NCBI RefSeq assembly: GCF_023856365.1
Contig: NC_064534.1
Coordinates: 10,064,536 to 10,128,535 of the forward strand
Direction of reading: 5' to 3'
Length of the DNA: 64,000 nucleotides
From: Brienomyrus brachyistius
Taxonomy: Eukaryota > Chordata > Actinopteri > Osteoglossiformes > Mormyridae
Below the pieces are notes generated by a model. The model was not told the origin of the DNA. It searched no databases and saw only the letters and a list, made by a program, of their open reading frames with translations. A program made the position numbers and the translations under genes. Shown here piece after piece: positions 1 through 12,500 of the stretch. How positions within the stretch are numbered: the stretch's first letter is position 1; each line of letters begins with the position of its first letter.

Positions 1-274
1 GAGTTATTACTGAGTATTTGTGCCCCATAAAATGTTACTTATACAATAATGATCAAAGTAACAATGAAAATGACTTGTGAAATACACCTTCTATCCAGGC
101 ATCTACTGTAAAAGATAAAAGAAAGACAAATCTTTTCTAAAAGTAGGTCATAGTTTAAAGCCAATGATGCCAGGGATTTGTCCTATGGGAGCCGACTTGC
201 CATCCAATGGGAATGCAACGGCGCTCCAGATCTACAACACAGCAACAATCAAATCACTATAACGCTTGGTAGTG
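1..274. other. Unassigned sequence
   Basis: AT-rich single-copy-looking DNA. I see no gene, repeat family or RNA gene here. Confidence 0.5.
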
Positions 275-492
275 TTATGTACCTTTTAAGGTGCAGAAAT
301 GGACTATAAGGAACATTTTTGTACCACTGGGGGTACATTAATGTTGTTTGTACCTTGGGGATTGTACCTTAAATTAGACTATAAGGTACATTTACCTACA
401 GCTAAGGTACAATTGGCAGACCCTTGAAGGTACAGTCCATGTGACAAGCAAAGGTACAATTAGGTATCCTTTTTTTCTGACAGTGCAGTATG
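275..492. repeat. GGTACA-rich dispersed repeat
   Basis: The motif GGTACA or its complement TGTACC recurs about ten times in a little over 200 bp, with irregular spacing. The segment ends in a T-run followed by CTGACAGTGCAG. This pattern resembles old non-autonomous DNA transposons of fish, but I see no clean terminal inverted repeats and do not assign a superfamily. It could also be a decayed tandem repeat. Confidence 0.45.
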
Positions 493-812
493 CACTGTAC
501 AACTTCCATATTGCCAAAATTTGTGTAGCATTCTGTTGGCATGGAAACTGAAAGTATTACACAAACAGCCGAAAACAAAGTCGTATATTAAGGTATTGAA
601 GCAATTAAACGTTACTCTGACTGGCTTTTCTAGCGTCTACATACCCAGCCAAATATATCTCAGATATAAAGTAATGCAAACGGACATGTTACAAATGAAC
701 TTTGCAGAGACATACTAATGATCATGCCGTTTTCTGCTAACCAGAGTTATGCATGATGGACAAAGAGGTTACAAACACAAGGTAAGTGATCTTCTGCGAA
801 AGAGAGATGACA
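493..812. other. Unassigned sequence
   Basis: Only short open frames occur, with no recognisable domain and no convincing splice-site context. I see no repeat family. Confidence 0.5.
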
Positions 813-1028
813 TCTAACCAAGGATCTAATCAAGGATCTAACCAAGGATCTAACTAATGATCTAATCAAGGATCTAACCAAGGATAAAACCAAGGATCTA
901 ATTAAGGATCTAATTGAGGATCTAACCAAGGATCTAACCAAGGACCTAACCAAGGATCTAATCAAGGATCTAACCAAGGATCTAACCAAGGATCTAATCA
1001 AGGATCTAACCAAGGATCTAACCAAGGA
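813..1028. repeat. 12-bp minisatellite, about 18 units
   Basis: Tandem units of CTAACCAAGGAT with common variants CTAATCAAGGAT and CTAATTAAGGAT. Near the right end the AACC and AATC variants follow an AACC-AACC-AATC order, giving a 36-bp higher-order period. Because 12 is divisible by three, the minus strand reads open as a repeated Arg-Ser-Leu-Val/Ile peptide of about 100 residues. That open frame is a product of the repeat and I do not call it a gene. Confidence 0.9.
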
Positions 1029-1111
1029 TCTCTGTATCTCTGTTTTTCTCTCCAAATGGGAAAATTATAACTGTTTTATACAATGAAATATAGGCATAAT
1101 CCCCCCTCCCC

Positions 1112-1212
1112 AAACACACACACACACACACACACACACAGAAGTTTGTAATTATATCTTTGTGGGGACTCTCCATTCATTTCTATGAGGAAAACACACA
1201 CACACACACACA
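1112..1212 (+). repeat. CA microsatellites flanking a short 'GTGGGGAC' element copy
   Basis: A (CA)n tract at about 1112-1140 is followed by about 50 bp containing TTTGTGGGGACTCTCC and CATTCATTTCTATG, then a second (CA)n tract at 1194-1212. The 50-bp core matches the left part of the fuller copy at 37360-37660. This copy looks internally deleted: both CA flanks remain but most of the body is gone. Confidence 0.75.
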
Positions 1213-1571
1213 ATGTCCTCCTACACAGGAAAGTCTGCTTGTGGGCAGCAGCATCTCGGATTAAACCAGCTTCTCACTTTCACTGTATTCTGCCATAAGT
1301 CTAAACGGCTCTAAATTTTACTGTGGCAAGGAACTGAGCTCGAAACATCCACCGACAACTTATTACTCACCATAACGAAAGGCAATAGACTTAATAAATT
1401 GGTCAATGAACTAGTAGTCAGTCATGAAATGCCTCAGGGACTGTTTTAGTAACAATGACGATACAGTGAAATAATCTGAATGTTTTTCTGCATGGATGTG
1501 ATATAGGGACAGGCTGAGGAAAAGGTAATGTTTGACATTTAAATTTGTCAACATATCAAGAGAGAGTAGTG
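1213..1571. other. Unassigned sequence
   Basis: No gene or repeat family recognised. Confidence 0.5.
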
Positions 1572-1742
1572 CAGTGTTTCACAAAGCGGTGCTAGGGGGC
1601 CCCCAGACAGTCCATGATTTCGGTCCCTCCCAGCTCCCAGTGCACCTGGACCTGGTGTTCAGTGTTCTTGATTGGCCGGTAGCTGGGAAGGACAAAAAAC
1701 AGACTGTCTGGAGGTTCCCCAGGACTGGGTTGAGAAACGCTG
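1572..1742. mobile_element. MITE-1, hAT-like non-autonomous DNA transposon
   Basis: The left end reads CAGTGTTTC and the right end GAAACGCTG, an imperfect terminal inverted repeat of the CAG...CTG type common in hAT elements. The ends continue as complementary sequence: GGGGCCCCCAGACAGTC near the left and GACTGTCTGGAGGTTCCCC near the right. At about 171 bp it has no room for a transposase. Flanking 8-mers match only partly, so the target duplication is decayed or absent. The hAT assignment rests on the termini alone. Confidence 0.65.
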
Positions 1743-3469
1743 GATAAATGAACAATTAACTAGTCTTTAGTTAGTTTGCAAGCAGCCTTCCGTGTAAAGC
1801 GCTGGTAGAGAAGACGGCAGGGGAGTGGTGCAGCCAGACACGGCAGTGAGGAGGGGGCTTCCCCAGCTGCCACCTGCAGCTCTGCCAGACCCCCTCCGAA
1901 AAGTGACCCACGGCGAGCACTGCGGCTGCTCCCTCACCCCACACCCCCGGTTCAAGGTCCCACCCACGCATCCACTGAAAGACCCTCTGCACCGCTTATC
2001 CTATTGCAGTGATTACTGCGTCATTTTCACAGCTCATGTTTTAGCCCGACGCTGCGCTATAGAAGGGGCGGGCAATACCATGTTAGGGTTACGAGCGGGG
2101 GCTTCCATGCGAAGTGACGCATCCCTGCGAGTCCATGTTCCTCCCAAGCTTCCCAAGGCTAGAGCAGTCCATTCACCAGCACACCCCCCTGTGGCTTATT
2201 CTTGACATAAAATCACATCTCATCTGCCCCCAAGCCCTGTTTGGGAAAAAACACTGACTACTGGCTTACTGCACTCCCCCGGCTTCCAAAGACATTTTCA
2301 AGGTCCTTGCAAACACTGACACTGCAACAGAAAGTAAATAACATGATAATAAATGTGTATAATATAAAGATGCTCTTCTCAGGTCACATGGATTGTTCCT
2401 ACCATAGATCCTCATAGTTCCTTCAACTGCATATGGACTCTAAGAGGCAAGTCCAGTTGTCACACATTATTCTGGAGCTTCCATTTTGGATTATGCAAAC
2501 ATTGACAACACATTTTTAATATATAGAGTCTTATAATGAGGAGGGGGGGGGGTATGCTAATAATTTACATTTCATTGTTCAAAGGATGCATTTACAGAAG
2601 ACACTGGAAATACGGCGTCCGAGTCCCGATGTCATTCTGCACAATCCCCTCCTGTGCGCTAAAGACAATGGACTTGAGGCCTCTTGCCTCTAATTCTCTC
2701 ACATCACTAAACAAACTGCTTTTGTCATTTGCACGTGCTTTAATTTTATTAATATGTCCCATGTTAAAGCCATCCACCTTCTGGAATCTCACACGCAGGC
2801 ATGGGAGGGTGTGTGAAACGACCCTGAACCTGAAGATCACACACGACCTGTCTCTTTATCGAGTCCTACTTTCAGATGAGGAGTAGAGGATGGGCAGCAG
2901 TCAAACCATGGACATTCGAATTTCATTCTTTTAATTTACACGGAAAGTTGGAATGAAAACCTTTTCAAGACCATCTGGGTGACATGATGCACGGAAGGAA
3001 TTCCGTCACCAGGAAAGAGTGACAAAATGACCAGGCAAAATCTTAATGGGACAAATTGGTAGCAGTTTACCACACATTCAGGTTGTGGCTTGCATTCAGT
3101 AATGAAGCAGAGGTTCACTTTGCTTCATGGACATAGACTGACTCACTGAAGGATAGCAACAGCTGAGCGTGACTTCGCACTGCCGAACTATGGCACGACC
3201 TGTGAGTCAACATATAAGTCATGGAACTCATGAGTAATTTACTGTACGTAGGACGTAGTTACATAATTACACAGAGCAGTGGGCAGAGCATGGGCACCCG
3301 TCTGAGTCACGTGTGGGTGAGTTCACTCCCACATAACTCACTCTCTGTGGCTTTGAGTTAATTAACTGACCGCTAAAAGCATGGGGTGGATCTCATCTCT
3401 AAGTTAAAAAAAACACTAAATATACATTAAAGTGCTAATTACATAATTATTATTATTATTCCTTGCAAA
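1743..3469. other. Unassigned sequence with a GC-rich patch
   Basis: About 1810-2170 is richer in G+C and has overlapping open frames on both strands, up to 126 codons, but the peptides show no domain and have proline-rich, compositionally driven sequence. A G-run lies at about 2543-2551. I do not support a gene here. Confidence 0.45.
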
Positions 3470-3768
3470 TATATCCATTTACCAGAGAACATGAAGTTTA
3501 TCCCATAAAGTAACCGACACAATAGATTGAGCAATCTAAACGGGATGCCAGTCTGTCACTGGGCACACACTCACACACTAAGAAGGCAGTGGTGTGCTTA
3601 ACTGTGTGTCTTTGCACTCTGAGAGGAAACCATTGTACCCAAGGGAAACTCACATGATAAGGGAGAAGATACAAAGTCACAAACACACAGCTGTGGGAGG
3701 GAACTGAACCCCCAGCCCTGGAAATGTGAAGTTAAAGAGCAACCCACGCTACCATTGTGCCACCCTCT
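3470..3768 (-). mobile_element. SINE-A, old degenerate copy
   Basis: Read on the minus strand, the order matches the near-complete SINE-A copy at 17632: a remnant of GTGGCACAATGGT, a GGGTTCAGTTCCC B-box-like stretch, a middle segment resembling the cap of the GGTTTCC region, and a tail ending near GGTAAATGG. Divergence is high, so this is an ancient insertion. Confidence 0.55.
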
Positions 3769-4862
3769 TACACACACTTGGACATAAATGTTTGTTTGGT
3801 TCATTTCATAAGCAAAAACATCTGCAGAGAGGAACTTGACATAGGTGTCATATTTCAAATTATTAATGCATGAGTGCTACGTTTTCTGATTTGAACAAAT
3901 TGTGAACAATAAACCATAAATTGTGATGTGTGAAAAAGGGCATACCCCACCAGCCAATAATTAGCAGTCTTTCTATTCGTATTTCAGGTCTAATTTTTCA
4001 TCTCTCTTTTTCCTCATCACTTTCTCTTGAATAAATAGAAAATATCTACTTATCATCTTGCGACTTAATTTTCCTCATTGTGATGTGCTGCAACTTGCAA
4101 TTATATGTTCTGATCTGTATTTGGTGCGTTTAAAAAGGATAGGCAGTTTTTTTGTAGGATCAATAGTTTTTAATGTATAGTACGTTTTACTGAAGTACTT
4201 TTAAAACCAGGTATTTTTTTACATTTACATTATCTTTTGGCATGGCATGATAGAAGGGCCGATACACTGGGTGGTTCAGTAACAAAAGAAACCTTACTGA
4301 CAACTGGAACAAACTAAGAAGAAAAGGACACATACTAACAATGACCAACTAAGGAACAGGGAAAGGGCAGACACATATACACACACAACTAACAAGGCTA
4401 CACAAGATATAGGTGCGGGCCATTAATGATTAATCAAACACTAGGGGCTAGAAGTTACGAGACGCAATACAGAGGTGAGGATCATGATCACTAACACTAA
4501 GGACTTAAACAGAAAGAGATAGGAAACGAGATTACAGAACATTACTAAAAAACTAGGTACAAGCAGGGAAAACTAACGAAGGCGCAAAAACAAGAGCCAA
4601 CATGAACGCAAGAACTAATAAATGGAAAACAAAACTCAAGGTGTTCAACAAGGCTGAGGTTGGCCTCAAATCCACAGCACACACTCAGCCCACTGAGCCA
4701 CACAGTAGCCCGGGGAGCAGCTGAACACACCAGGAAGGAACTAAACACATAAAGAACAGGATGGCCAGCGACACCTGCTGGCCAAACGGGGACACAACAG
4801 TCAAAAATGGGACAAGACAGGGACGGATCCTAAAATTGCATAATTTTATTTGTGGGGTTTAC
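3769..4862. other. Unassigned sequence, possibly containing old retroelement debris
   Basis: The stretch 4260-4830 is A/C-rich on the plus strand. It contains an inverted repeat around 4763-4783 with arms GGCCAGC and GCTGGCC. On the minus strand it reads T-rich with conserved-looking phrases, reminiscent of decayed LTR or UTR sequence, but I cannot name a family. The rest shows nothing. Confidence 0.35.
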
Positions 4863-5126
4863 TCAGTGTTCCAAAAACACATTATTTTTCTCATACTGTA
4901 CATCTCTATTCACTCTGTCTATAACCATGTCTGAAACTCTCTGACGGAGCTCTAAGCCCCCCCTGCCCCCACAATAGCCCAACAGGCTCTGATTGGTCAG
5001 CTCCCCCTTCACGTTCCGCCCCTGTCCCACACTCTGCAAACAAATACTTGCAGGTAGACGGCCAATAAGAATTGTGTCACGAGGTGACCTCAGCATGACA
5101 CAGGTGTAAGTGTAACTGGAATTCTA
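4863..5126 (-). repeat. Element X, inverted copy
   Basis: The reverse complement matches 48482-48656 plus 48856-48930, where a MITE interrupts it. Shared landmarks on the minus strand are GGAATTCCAG, GAGGTCACCTCGT, CTTATTGG, ACCAATCAGAGC, TTATAGACAGA and AATAGAGATG. This copy is uninterrupted, so it shows what the 48-kb target looked like before insertion. The minus strand holds a 77-codon open frame with a counterpart in the other copy. I do not recognise the peptide and suspect chance coding in a repeat. Confidence 0.7.
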
Positions 5127-6209
5127 ATGAGGTGTTTCAGGCAGATTTGAGAAGAGTGGTTTCTGTGCTGAGAGTTCCTCCCTTTGGTGCGTACTCTGAG
5201 CCGTAAGACTTGCAGACCGTTTACATGCACATAAAGCTATATAACACACTAAAAGAAAAAGGGGAACCTGGAAAAACATAGCAGTGACCTGGAAAATTGA
5301 GCAGATTTTCCACCATTGCTCCGTCTTTGAAATCTATGCATAGATTTTTATCAATAATAATAATTAAAAAAAATTTGATGAGACAGCATGTCATTTTTCT
5401 TTGTGATGACTCTTCCACGCAGGTCATGTTCATGAAAGAAACACTGTGCAGTGGAGCAGTGCAACCCTCCTCCAGTGACAATTAAAAACCTTCCTGGGGG
5501 TCCATTGCAGTGATATGGCAGTTTGCTTTGCATTGCTGCCCAGCAATCCAATCAGACAGTTTTCCTTGTCTTTCAGATCTTGGCTTGACTTCAGCAACTC
5601 CCCTTAACTTCCAACACTTGAAGACATTTCAGACAGTGGAAACTGCAAGCGTGAAGCATTTAGATGTCTTTTTATAGCTTTGCCAAGGGAAAAAGTTATC
5701 TTTATTTTCTATTTCTCAGTGAGCTGCACAGCTGAGTACATGGGTTTTGAGAGTAAGCACAATATCCTGAGAGGTTTGAGGGTCAGAGCTCTGGAATTGT
5801 GTTCATCTAACCTTGATTAAGGCCTAACAAGTCAATTAACTTCTGAGAGCAGTGAGACACTAGAGGATCAACTGGAATGGTACTTAAACCTCCGTACATG
5901 CCATGTTTTTTTCTCAATCTGTTAAATTTTGCAAAAAAAAAAAAATAGTGTAATTAAATTTTAGAGAAATATGTCATGTTCCCCCCGGTGGTTGTGTTAA
6001 TTTCTTTTCACTTCAGAAAATCAACGAAACGTAATTTGAACAGAGGTGCCCAAACCTTTGCCTACAACCGTATGTATGTAGTCATATTCCGAAATAACAT
6101 GGGAACTAAACCCTCCAGCAGAATTTGTCTATGCGACGTGCACCAATGTCCAAAAACATCGTACCTGCTAGGCTGCAGCTTAAGGCACTTAACATATTTA
6201 ACATATTAG
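5127..6209. other. Unassigned sequence with an 18-bp palindrome
   Basis: No gene recognised. A perfect 18-bp palindrome centred on TATGCATA lies at 5330-5347. A poly-A run lies near 5933-5945. Otherwise nothing stands out. Confidence 0.5.
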
Positions 6210-6505
6210 TGTCATGCCCGGCTCGTCCGCTCCTCGTGTGTGCCACGCCCCCTGATTACCCACGTGTGCCTCCCTGATCGTTTCCAGCTTTGTCCGCTTA
6301 TTTGGTTAGTCTCTGTGTATTTAAGTCCTGGTCTGACCTGTTCCCCTTGTCCGTCATTGATGTTAGTTCGCGTCAGTTGTTTCCTGCTCTCCGTTTCCCC
6401 GATTCCCTTATTAAAACCCTGAGTTTATCCCGTAATTCGCCTGTCAGCCTGCTTCCTGTGTGCTCGCCTGCCCGTTCGCCTTATCCGCGTTCAGCGATCG
6501 TGACA
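6210..6505 (+). mobile_element. Solo LTR of an LTR retrotransposon
   Basis: The 296-bp unit begins TGTCA and ends TGACA, the TG...CA form of LTR termini. It is flanked on both sides by the same five bases, ATTAG (6205-6209 and 6506-6510), a perfect 5-bp target-site duplication. Inside are a TATA-like GTATTTAAG near 6318 and a polyadenylation-like ATTAAAA near 6411. No gag or pol sequence is adjacent, so it is most simply a solo LTR left by recombination between two LTRs. A related copy on the opposite strand lies at 25422-25686. A Ty3/Gypsy origin is plausible from the look of the LTR but is not shown. Confidence 0.85.
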
Positions 6506-7154
6506 ATTAGCATTTATAAAAAGGGTTTGAAAAACATGAATATATAATTTTTTTACATAATTGTATGTTTTTTTATTTAAAAATATATTTTATGTACATA
6601 CAATATATTTATGAAAAAGACCTGGGTGGATTTGACACCTGACTCATTTTTAGGCAATTGGCCTGAAATTAAATGTTTATTTGCTGCCATATTCTGTGCA
6701 GTCTGAACCAGAAAGTCTCCCTTTGAAGTCCTAATATATCCTTTTGTAAGTCCCGAATTAACCTGAATTACTCCAGTGAAATTCCCAGCTGTGTAAATGG
6801 ATTAAGCATTATGCACTGGCTAGGAAACTAAAATGTGAACATTCAGAAGTATGAGCGTCTCTATATATTAAGTTATATTAATATATGCAACTGTAAGTGG
6901 ATTTAAGGAAAATCTTTCAGTTAAAGCAATTACTTGATATCAAGAAGAAATAACGGCTTTGCTTAAGGGTGATGTGGAGGCTTATCTGATTTACTGAATT
7001 GTGTGTCCATGTGTATAACTTGTCAGTGACATCACTGCGTGAATATATGATGTCTGTGTCACCATCATGACTCATCAGCAATGTAAATTAGATTTATTTG
7101 TTTGTTTTTGATTATTTATTGTATACTATAACATTTAACTTAGTTGCTTTTTGA
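6506..7154. other. Unassigned AT-rich sequence
   Basis: AT-rich with T-runs and TATATA stretches near 6540-6620. No gene or named repeat. Confidence 0.5.
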
Positions 7155-7270
7155 ACCATCCATCCAGTGCAGGGCCGGAATGAGCCTGGAGCCTATCCCA
7201 GGGAGCAGGGGGAACCCTGGGTGGGATGCCTGTCCACCGCAGGATGGCGGGCAGGGGACAAACTGAAGGA
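7155..7270 (-). mobile_element. SINE-A 3' fragment
   Basis: Contains CCATCCATCCAG, GAGCCTATCCCAGG and GATGCCTGTCCACCGCAGG, which correspond in reverse to the 3' third of SINE-A (the GGATAGGCTCC and CCTGCGATGGGCTGG blocks). The 5' head is absent. Confidence 0.6.
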
Positions 7271-9344
7271 GATGTCTGTCCATCACTTGAGTGAGTGAGT
7301 GTTTTTTTTTTTTTTAAATAAATTCATATCAAGGGTTGGATAAATCACAGTTATTATATTTTGGCATTTAATAGGAGGGAATTAAAAGGCTGAGAACACA
7401 AAGTGACCAAATGTAGTTGCGTGGTGCAGGAACAGAAAGTGAGAAGAGTCTGGAGAAAGAACATGCTGTGCAGATAGGTACAGTAAGGATCGCGATCAAG
7501 GATCCGGCGCGGGGGGACACGACGTGGGTGTCAAAGGCGGCACTTTGAAAATAACTACTGTCCTGTGAACTGAAGGGCCCCTTCAGGGTAATTTAGCACA
7601 TGATTGTATCTTTCAACAGTAAACACTATCCGTCAGCAAGCACGTGTCATGAGGAAGGGTGACCCCAGCTGATTTACGCTTCTTTTCAAAGAGCTGTTTT
7701 TTTTTTTGTATCGTCTGCTTACCTCAGGATACATGGGGTTCGACAGACGTGTTCTCTTTCCCTGACGGGCGAACACAGAGCCACGTCAAGGGGCAGGAGG
7801 AGGAATACAGAGGCGTTTACATGCTGCTGACTGGTCCAAATTTTACGCGAGCAAAAGCTAGCCTGTGTTTGTAATGTTGGAAACCCCCAGGGAGACCTGG
7901 AGTACAGAGGTCTGTGTTTAAATATACTGCACTATTCAAAATGGGCACGACCATGTAATACGGACATATTTTGGAATATTGCAGTGGAGAGCAGACAGTC
8001 CCAACCTTAGCCTGTGAGAACAACTGACATGGGCTGGAATAGACAATTATGGCACGGCAAGATAGTGCCCTTCAGTACCAGAGCTGGAAGGGAACAGGAC
8101 ATGGCAATTTTCAGCCAGAAATTAAATTTCGCCACAATGCAATGAAATGCCATTGAGGTCAAAGGTGGGACAGCGCTGTGTTAATTCCCAGTGGTAGAAC
8201 AGTTTGCTTTGTGAAGCAGGCTTCCGTCGGACAGGAACCACTACCCCCCCAACCCCCACCCCTACACACCATACCCTCAGTCTGCCCTTTTTCAATTATC
8301 GAGATAATCAGACTGCAGAGAAAAGATAAATAAATAATCAGAGAGGAGAAAGAGGGAAGGAAAAAGAGAGTAATCACTCCTATTTCACTGAGGCTGATGG
8401 GAGACAATAACGGGGAACGAGGTTTTGCAGCAGCTTCTTGTTTATTCAATGAAAACATAATGATGGGGAACAGAAGATCCAGGGTGGACATTTAAGGATG
8501 CAGCGTGTGCTGTGGCTGAAAGTGCCCCAAAGATCATCTTAGCTGGGCAGCGGCGATGACGCTACAGGGCTGTGCTCAAAGGCCACAAAGGGGCTCCCTG
8601 TGCCATTACGGCTCACACACAAATTCACGTGAAATCATTTGGGCAAAATGGGCAGGTACTCAGGCACCCCCAGCTACCTTAAATATCATGTTCATGCGGG
8701 GATCGAATGCTGATCTTTTTCCTAAACAAAATGAAAACTCCAAAATCAGTAAAAAAAAAAATAATAAAATCACAGCTAGATGTTTCCAGCTATTCGAATG
8801 CATAGCATTTACATAACACTTTCACCAAAAAGTGTAAAGAAAACACATAATTTCTTGCAACCTTAAGCATATTATCAGGGTGATAGTAAAACCTGAAGAG
8901 TTGTACGCATTGAATACAGCTAGATCTTGCTAATGATGTGAATCCATACTGCATGAAGCCTTACTAAAGGTTCTATGTATAATGTACAGTATATCGCTGA
9001 GACCTGGCAAACTGAATGAAAAGACAGATAGAAATTCTGAACCCTAATCTATTAGCAGTGCTTTTCAGTGCAGATTCAGTATCGTGAAGATTGACAGCCA
9101 TGTTCCTGGCTTCGGCCCTGGTGTTACTGCAGAAGGGGAAGGCGGGCATCGTGAAGGTGGTGCTGCAGTCCGAAATGTTATTCCTAAGAAAGGCAGCGCA
9201 GCAGAAACAACATCAGGACTGTGGAAGTTCACCCCAATCCTGAAGTTGTAGGGTAAAGTCCTGACACCCCAAAGGACTGGAGAGGACAGGTACAGGATTG
9301 GCTTTTCTGGACTGTGAAACTTAAAATAACTGCATTCCACCTGC
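7271..9344. other. Unassigned sequence
   Basis: Poly-T near 7302-7315. Around 7495-7550 there is a short CpG-rich patch including GATCGCGATC and CCGGCGCGG. The interval 9065-9340 has a 91-codon minus-strand open frame with no recognisable domain. No supported gene. Confidence 0.45.
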
Positions 9345-9535
9345 AGCTGATGTGTGACTCAGCAGGTTAGGATGCTCTGCTTGCGATTAGAAGGTTGTCG
9401 ATTCAAATCTGTTGGTCTGCAGACTGATTTCACCGTTGAGCCTGTGAGCCTTTAACCGCAAATCGATCCAGGGACTGTCTAAACCTTCCTTGTCAGGTAG
9501 TGCCATTTTAAATAAAAGCCACCGCTAAACAAAGA
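9345..9535 (+). mobile_element. SINE-B (tRNA-derived), diverged copy
   Basis: The head reads as a tRNA-like RNA polymerase III promoter: GACTCAGCAGGTTAGGATG at the A-box position and GGTTGTCGATTCAAATCTG covering the B box. Then follow TGGTCTGCAGACTGATTTC, ACCGTTGAGCC and CCAGGGACTGT, a typical order for this fish SINE type. It ends at an AAATAAAAGC segment that matches the usual TTTGGATAAAAGC tail. Confidence 0.75.
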
Positions 9536-12500
9536 AAACGTAACATCTGTCTGCGCTACCCTTGTGTGCCGTTTGTGAAGGAGCACAAGTTTGGACGGGG
9601 AGACCCCCAGCTGCTGGGGTGGGCTCGCTGCCTCCGGTGGGCCTGTAGCCTGTGACCTTCCAGACAACACGTACTGAGTTGAGCAGTTGCGTCTGACAAC
9701 GCCCCACCACCCGCTCCCCCAGATGCTTGACAGAACCTCCCCATGGTGCGAACACGTCTGTGTGATACTATAGAGAACATGGTCCAAACTCATTTCATGC
9801 AGTAACCGATCACATAAAAGAAGGAGTAAAGGAAAAAAATGAAAGATGATCAAAAGCATGTTAAAATCATGCGTTTTAGAAATGGGGTGGGGGGGGGGGG
9901 GGGATTGTGCAAAAGATTGGCAATATTACATCTACCCTTCCTAGCTTTATAATTTAACCCACAAAAAAGGGAAAACTGAAAAGACAGATATACATTATTC
10001 ATGGGGAGTGACTTAGTTAAAATGCATGGATTATTAATAAGATGAAAGAATAATATTGATCTGAGACTACAGTGTCCCATGAAATTATGGCTAGGGAAGG
10101 GCATTAATAATTCTTTCAAAATGAAAATTGTGTCATTTAGCCACATTAGCATATTAATAAAAGGGAGCGCCCCCCCCCTCCCAAAAAAAAAAAAAAAACT
10201 TAATTTTTGAGGTTGTGTCAGCAGTTATTGATGACCTATGGCAGTTTGCCCACACAGCTGTGTTGACCACACTGCTGTCATCGCAGACTTACAGTCCGGT
10301 ATGAGTGATGTCCTTTCATTTCTCCCAGTCGTCATGTCGCCCCCTAGAGGACACGGCGCTGACGCCATGCCAGCACTGCCTCAAAACCAAGTTCTGGGCT
10401 CCTATGATAAGTGCTCACCATCCCCAGATCCTTATCTCCTTCCCTGTTAATGATATTTCAGGTTATCCTTACCTGATGGCTCCCTTCCTTTCCAAAGGTC
10501 CACTGGGGAGAACAGGAAATGGATTCTGTATAAGCCTTTCATACAAAGCTACCCAAGCATGGGCATATGTCCAAATGACATCCGTGTGGCGCGGGGACCT
10601 CCCCTGGGGGACATCAGCTCACTGGCAGGGCCTACTGCAGCCTGACCTTTCTTAGCGCCTGCCATCATCCATCTCTGTCTCCGCATCTACGCCACCGTGA
10701 TGAACTCCACCAGGGGAACGTGGCTCGGGTGTCAACGAGCTGCAAAGCAGCAGGTCACAGTTCGGAATGAAGGTGTCCGTGTCATTGTAGGAATGGGGGC
10801 ATGTCGGGGGCGGGACTATGTACAAAGGACACTCCCACTGGTCACCTGTAGCCATGGCCTGACCATAGCCTAGAAGCAACAGTGCTACGGTTGTAGTTAG
10901 GGAACCATTTACCTTTTAAATGCATCCTTCCCACAGTTTAAGAGCTTCCTGCAGAGGTTGTGTGGCCAGGGATGGGTCTCGAGCAGAGTCCTATGTGCCA
11001 GAGTCAGATGGAGGTCGGGCAGAAGACCAGAGCCCTGTAGGAGCCACGAGACATGGGGACCAGGCAGCTGGCAAGTCCAACTTCACCGCACAGGTTAATG
11101 TGGACATTAGGAGGAAATGAAACACACCCTGCTGGGCCCCAGGAAACATCTGCATGTCCGTTTCTGTACTTAAGGCTCTCATTAAGCTCCAGGGTCGCTG
11201 CCATCCATCGCTGGCTCCTATAGCTGTGGTCCTGCAACAGTAATAAATACTGAATGCCTGTAACGTGCATCGTTTGTCCTCAGAGAGAGAGATAGAAAGG
11301 CTTTTGGCGAATCGCCTTGGGTCAGATACACCCCTCCCCCTCCTCCCCAGAGCCGAACACTGACATGGCAGAGATCCAGTGAGGAAAGTGATGTGTGTGT
11401 GTGTGTGTGTGTATCTCCAAGTGTGTGAAATGACTGGGTTATCACTGGCTGTTTTAATCTGAGACTCCTCCCACGGCTCTCTATAAAGGACTCTAATCTA
11501 AGTCTAAAAAAATAAATGTCTAATTGAGCCTTAATCTACTTAGACGTGTAATTACATCCACCCCAGGAGGCAGTATCCAAATTTTCATGAATCCGTACCT
11601 GGAGGATTAGTACTTTTCCATTTACAAATGTCATTTTGCAGTTTTCCCAAGTTTTTATGAATTTATGAATTTTCACTTTCAGTTCCATAGCGATACTAGG
11701 GAATGACGTGTGCTTTCTCAGTGGGATTTTTTTTCCCCCTTCATAGGTGCTGCACTTAGACAGATGTGGTGTTTTTGGGTTTTATTTCACAAGTCTGAGG
11801 TGACAGAGACTCATGATTGTCTTTTTGGTACAGATTTTAAATTATTCTAACAGGCTGGATCCATTTAAACAGAGTTTTGTGTCATGAAAGCCTGTCTGTC
11901 TGGCTGGTGGTCGTGCGCCTGTTTGCGGACACCATCCTCAACCCACATCTGCCTTTTCTTTGTCCCTGAGCACCGAGGTAAGACAGCACAGAGATAGCAC
12001 CCATCGCCTGAAAACCAGAGCAGGAACTTAATGCTTCTGCTTGTCTTTCAGTGTCCACGGTCCCATTTATGTTAAAGTCAAGACGTGTGAAAAGTTTGAT
12101 AGAACCAGTATACTTTGTCCTGCGAGGACTGGAACGACATTGTTTGCTTCCTGTGACCTTGTGAGATCCCGTGACTCTGGTTCGTTTAACTTCTTTGCAG
12201 GATAAACCATCTTGGCCCACATAGGATCTAAGGCAGGAAGAATCTGTCACGCAGCCTGCAGGAGATTAGCTCAAGAAACTCTCCGCTAAGGAATCTTGTA
12301 GATTAGTATTAAAATGGCTTAAATGTCTTAAAATGTCTTACTTAATGACTTCTACTTTCAGACTGAATGCATGTACATAATATTACAAGTTTGTGGTTTT
12401 ATTAAAATATAGTTTTATTAAATAAGATGCTTTTAGAACCTTATTAACAGCATTTACAATAGGCATTGATATACAAGAGCAAAGATAATAGCAGAGGTGT

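Noticed and set aside
747..1055. A 102-codon Arg-Ser-Leu-Val repeat protein on the minus strand
   Set aside because: Produced by the 12-bp minisatellite.
4863..5096. A small gene, because the 77-codon minus-strand frame has a related peptide at 48513
   Set aside because: Both lie in copies of element X. Homology of the DNA explains the peptide similarity; one copy is interrupted by a MITE and the peptide has no recognised domain.
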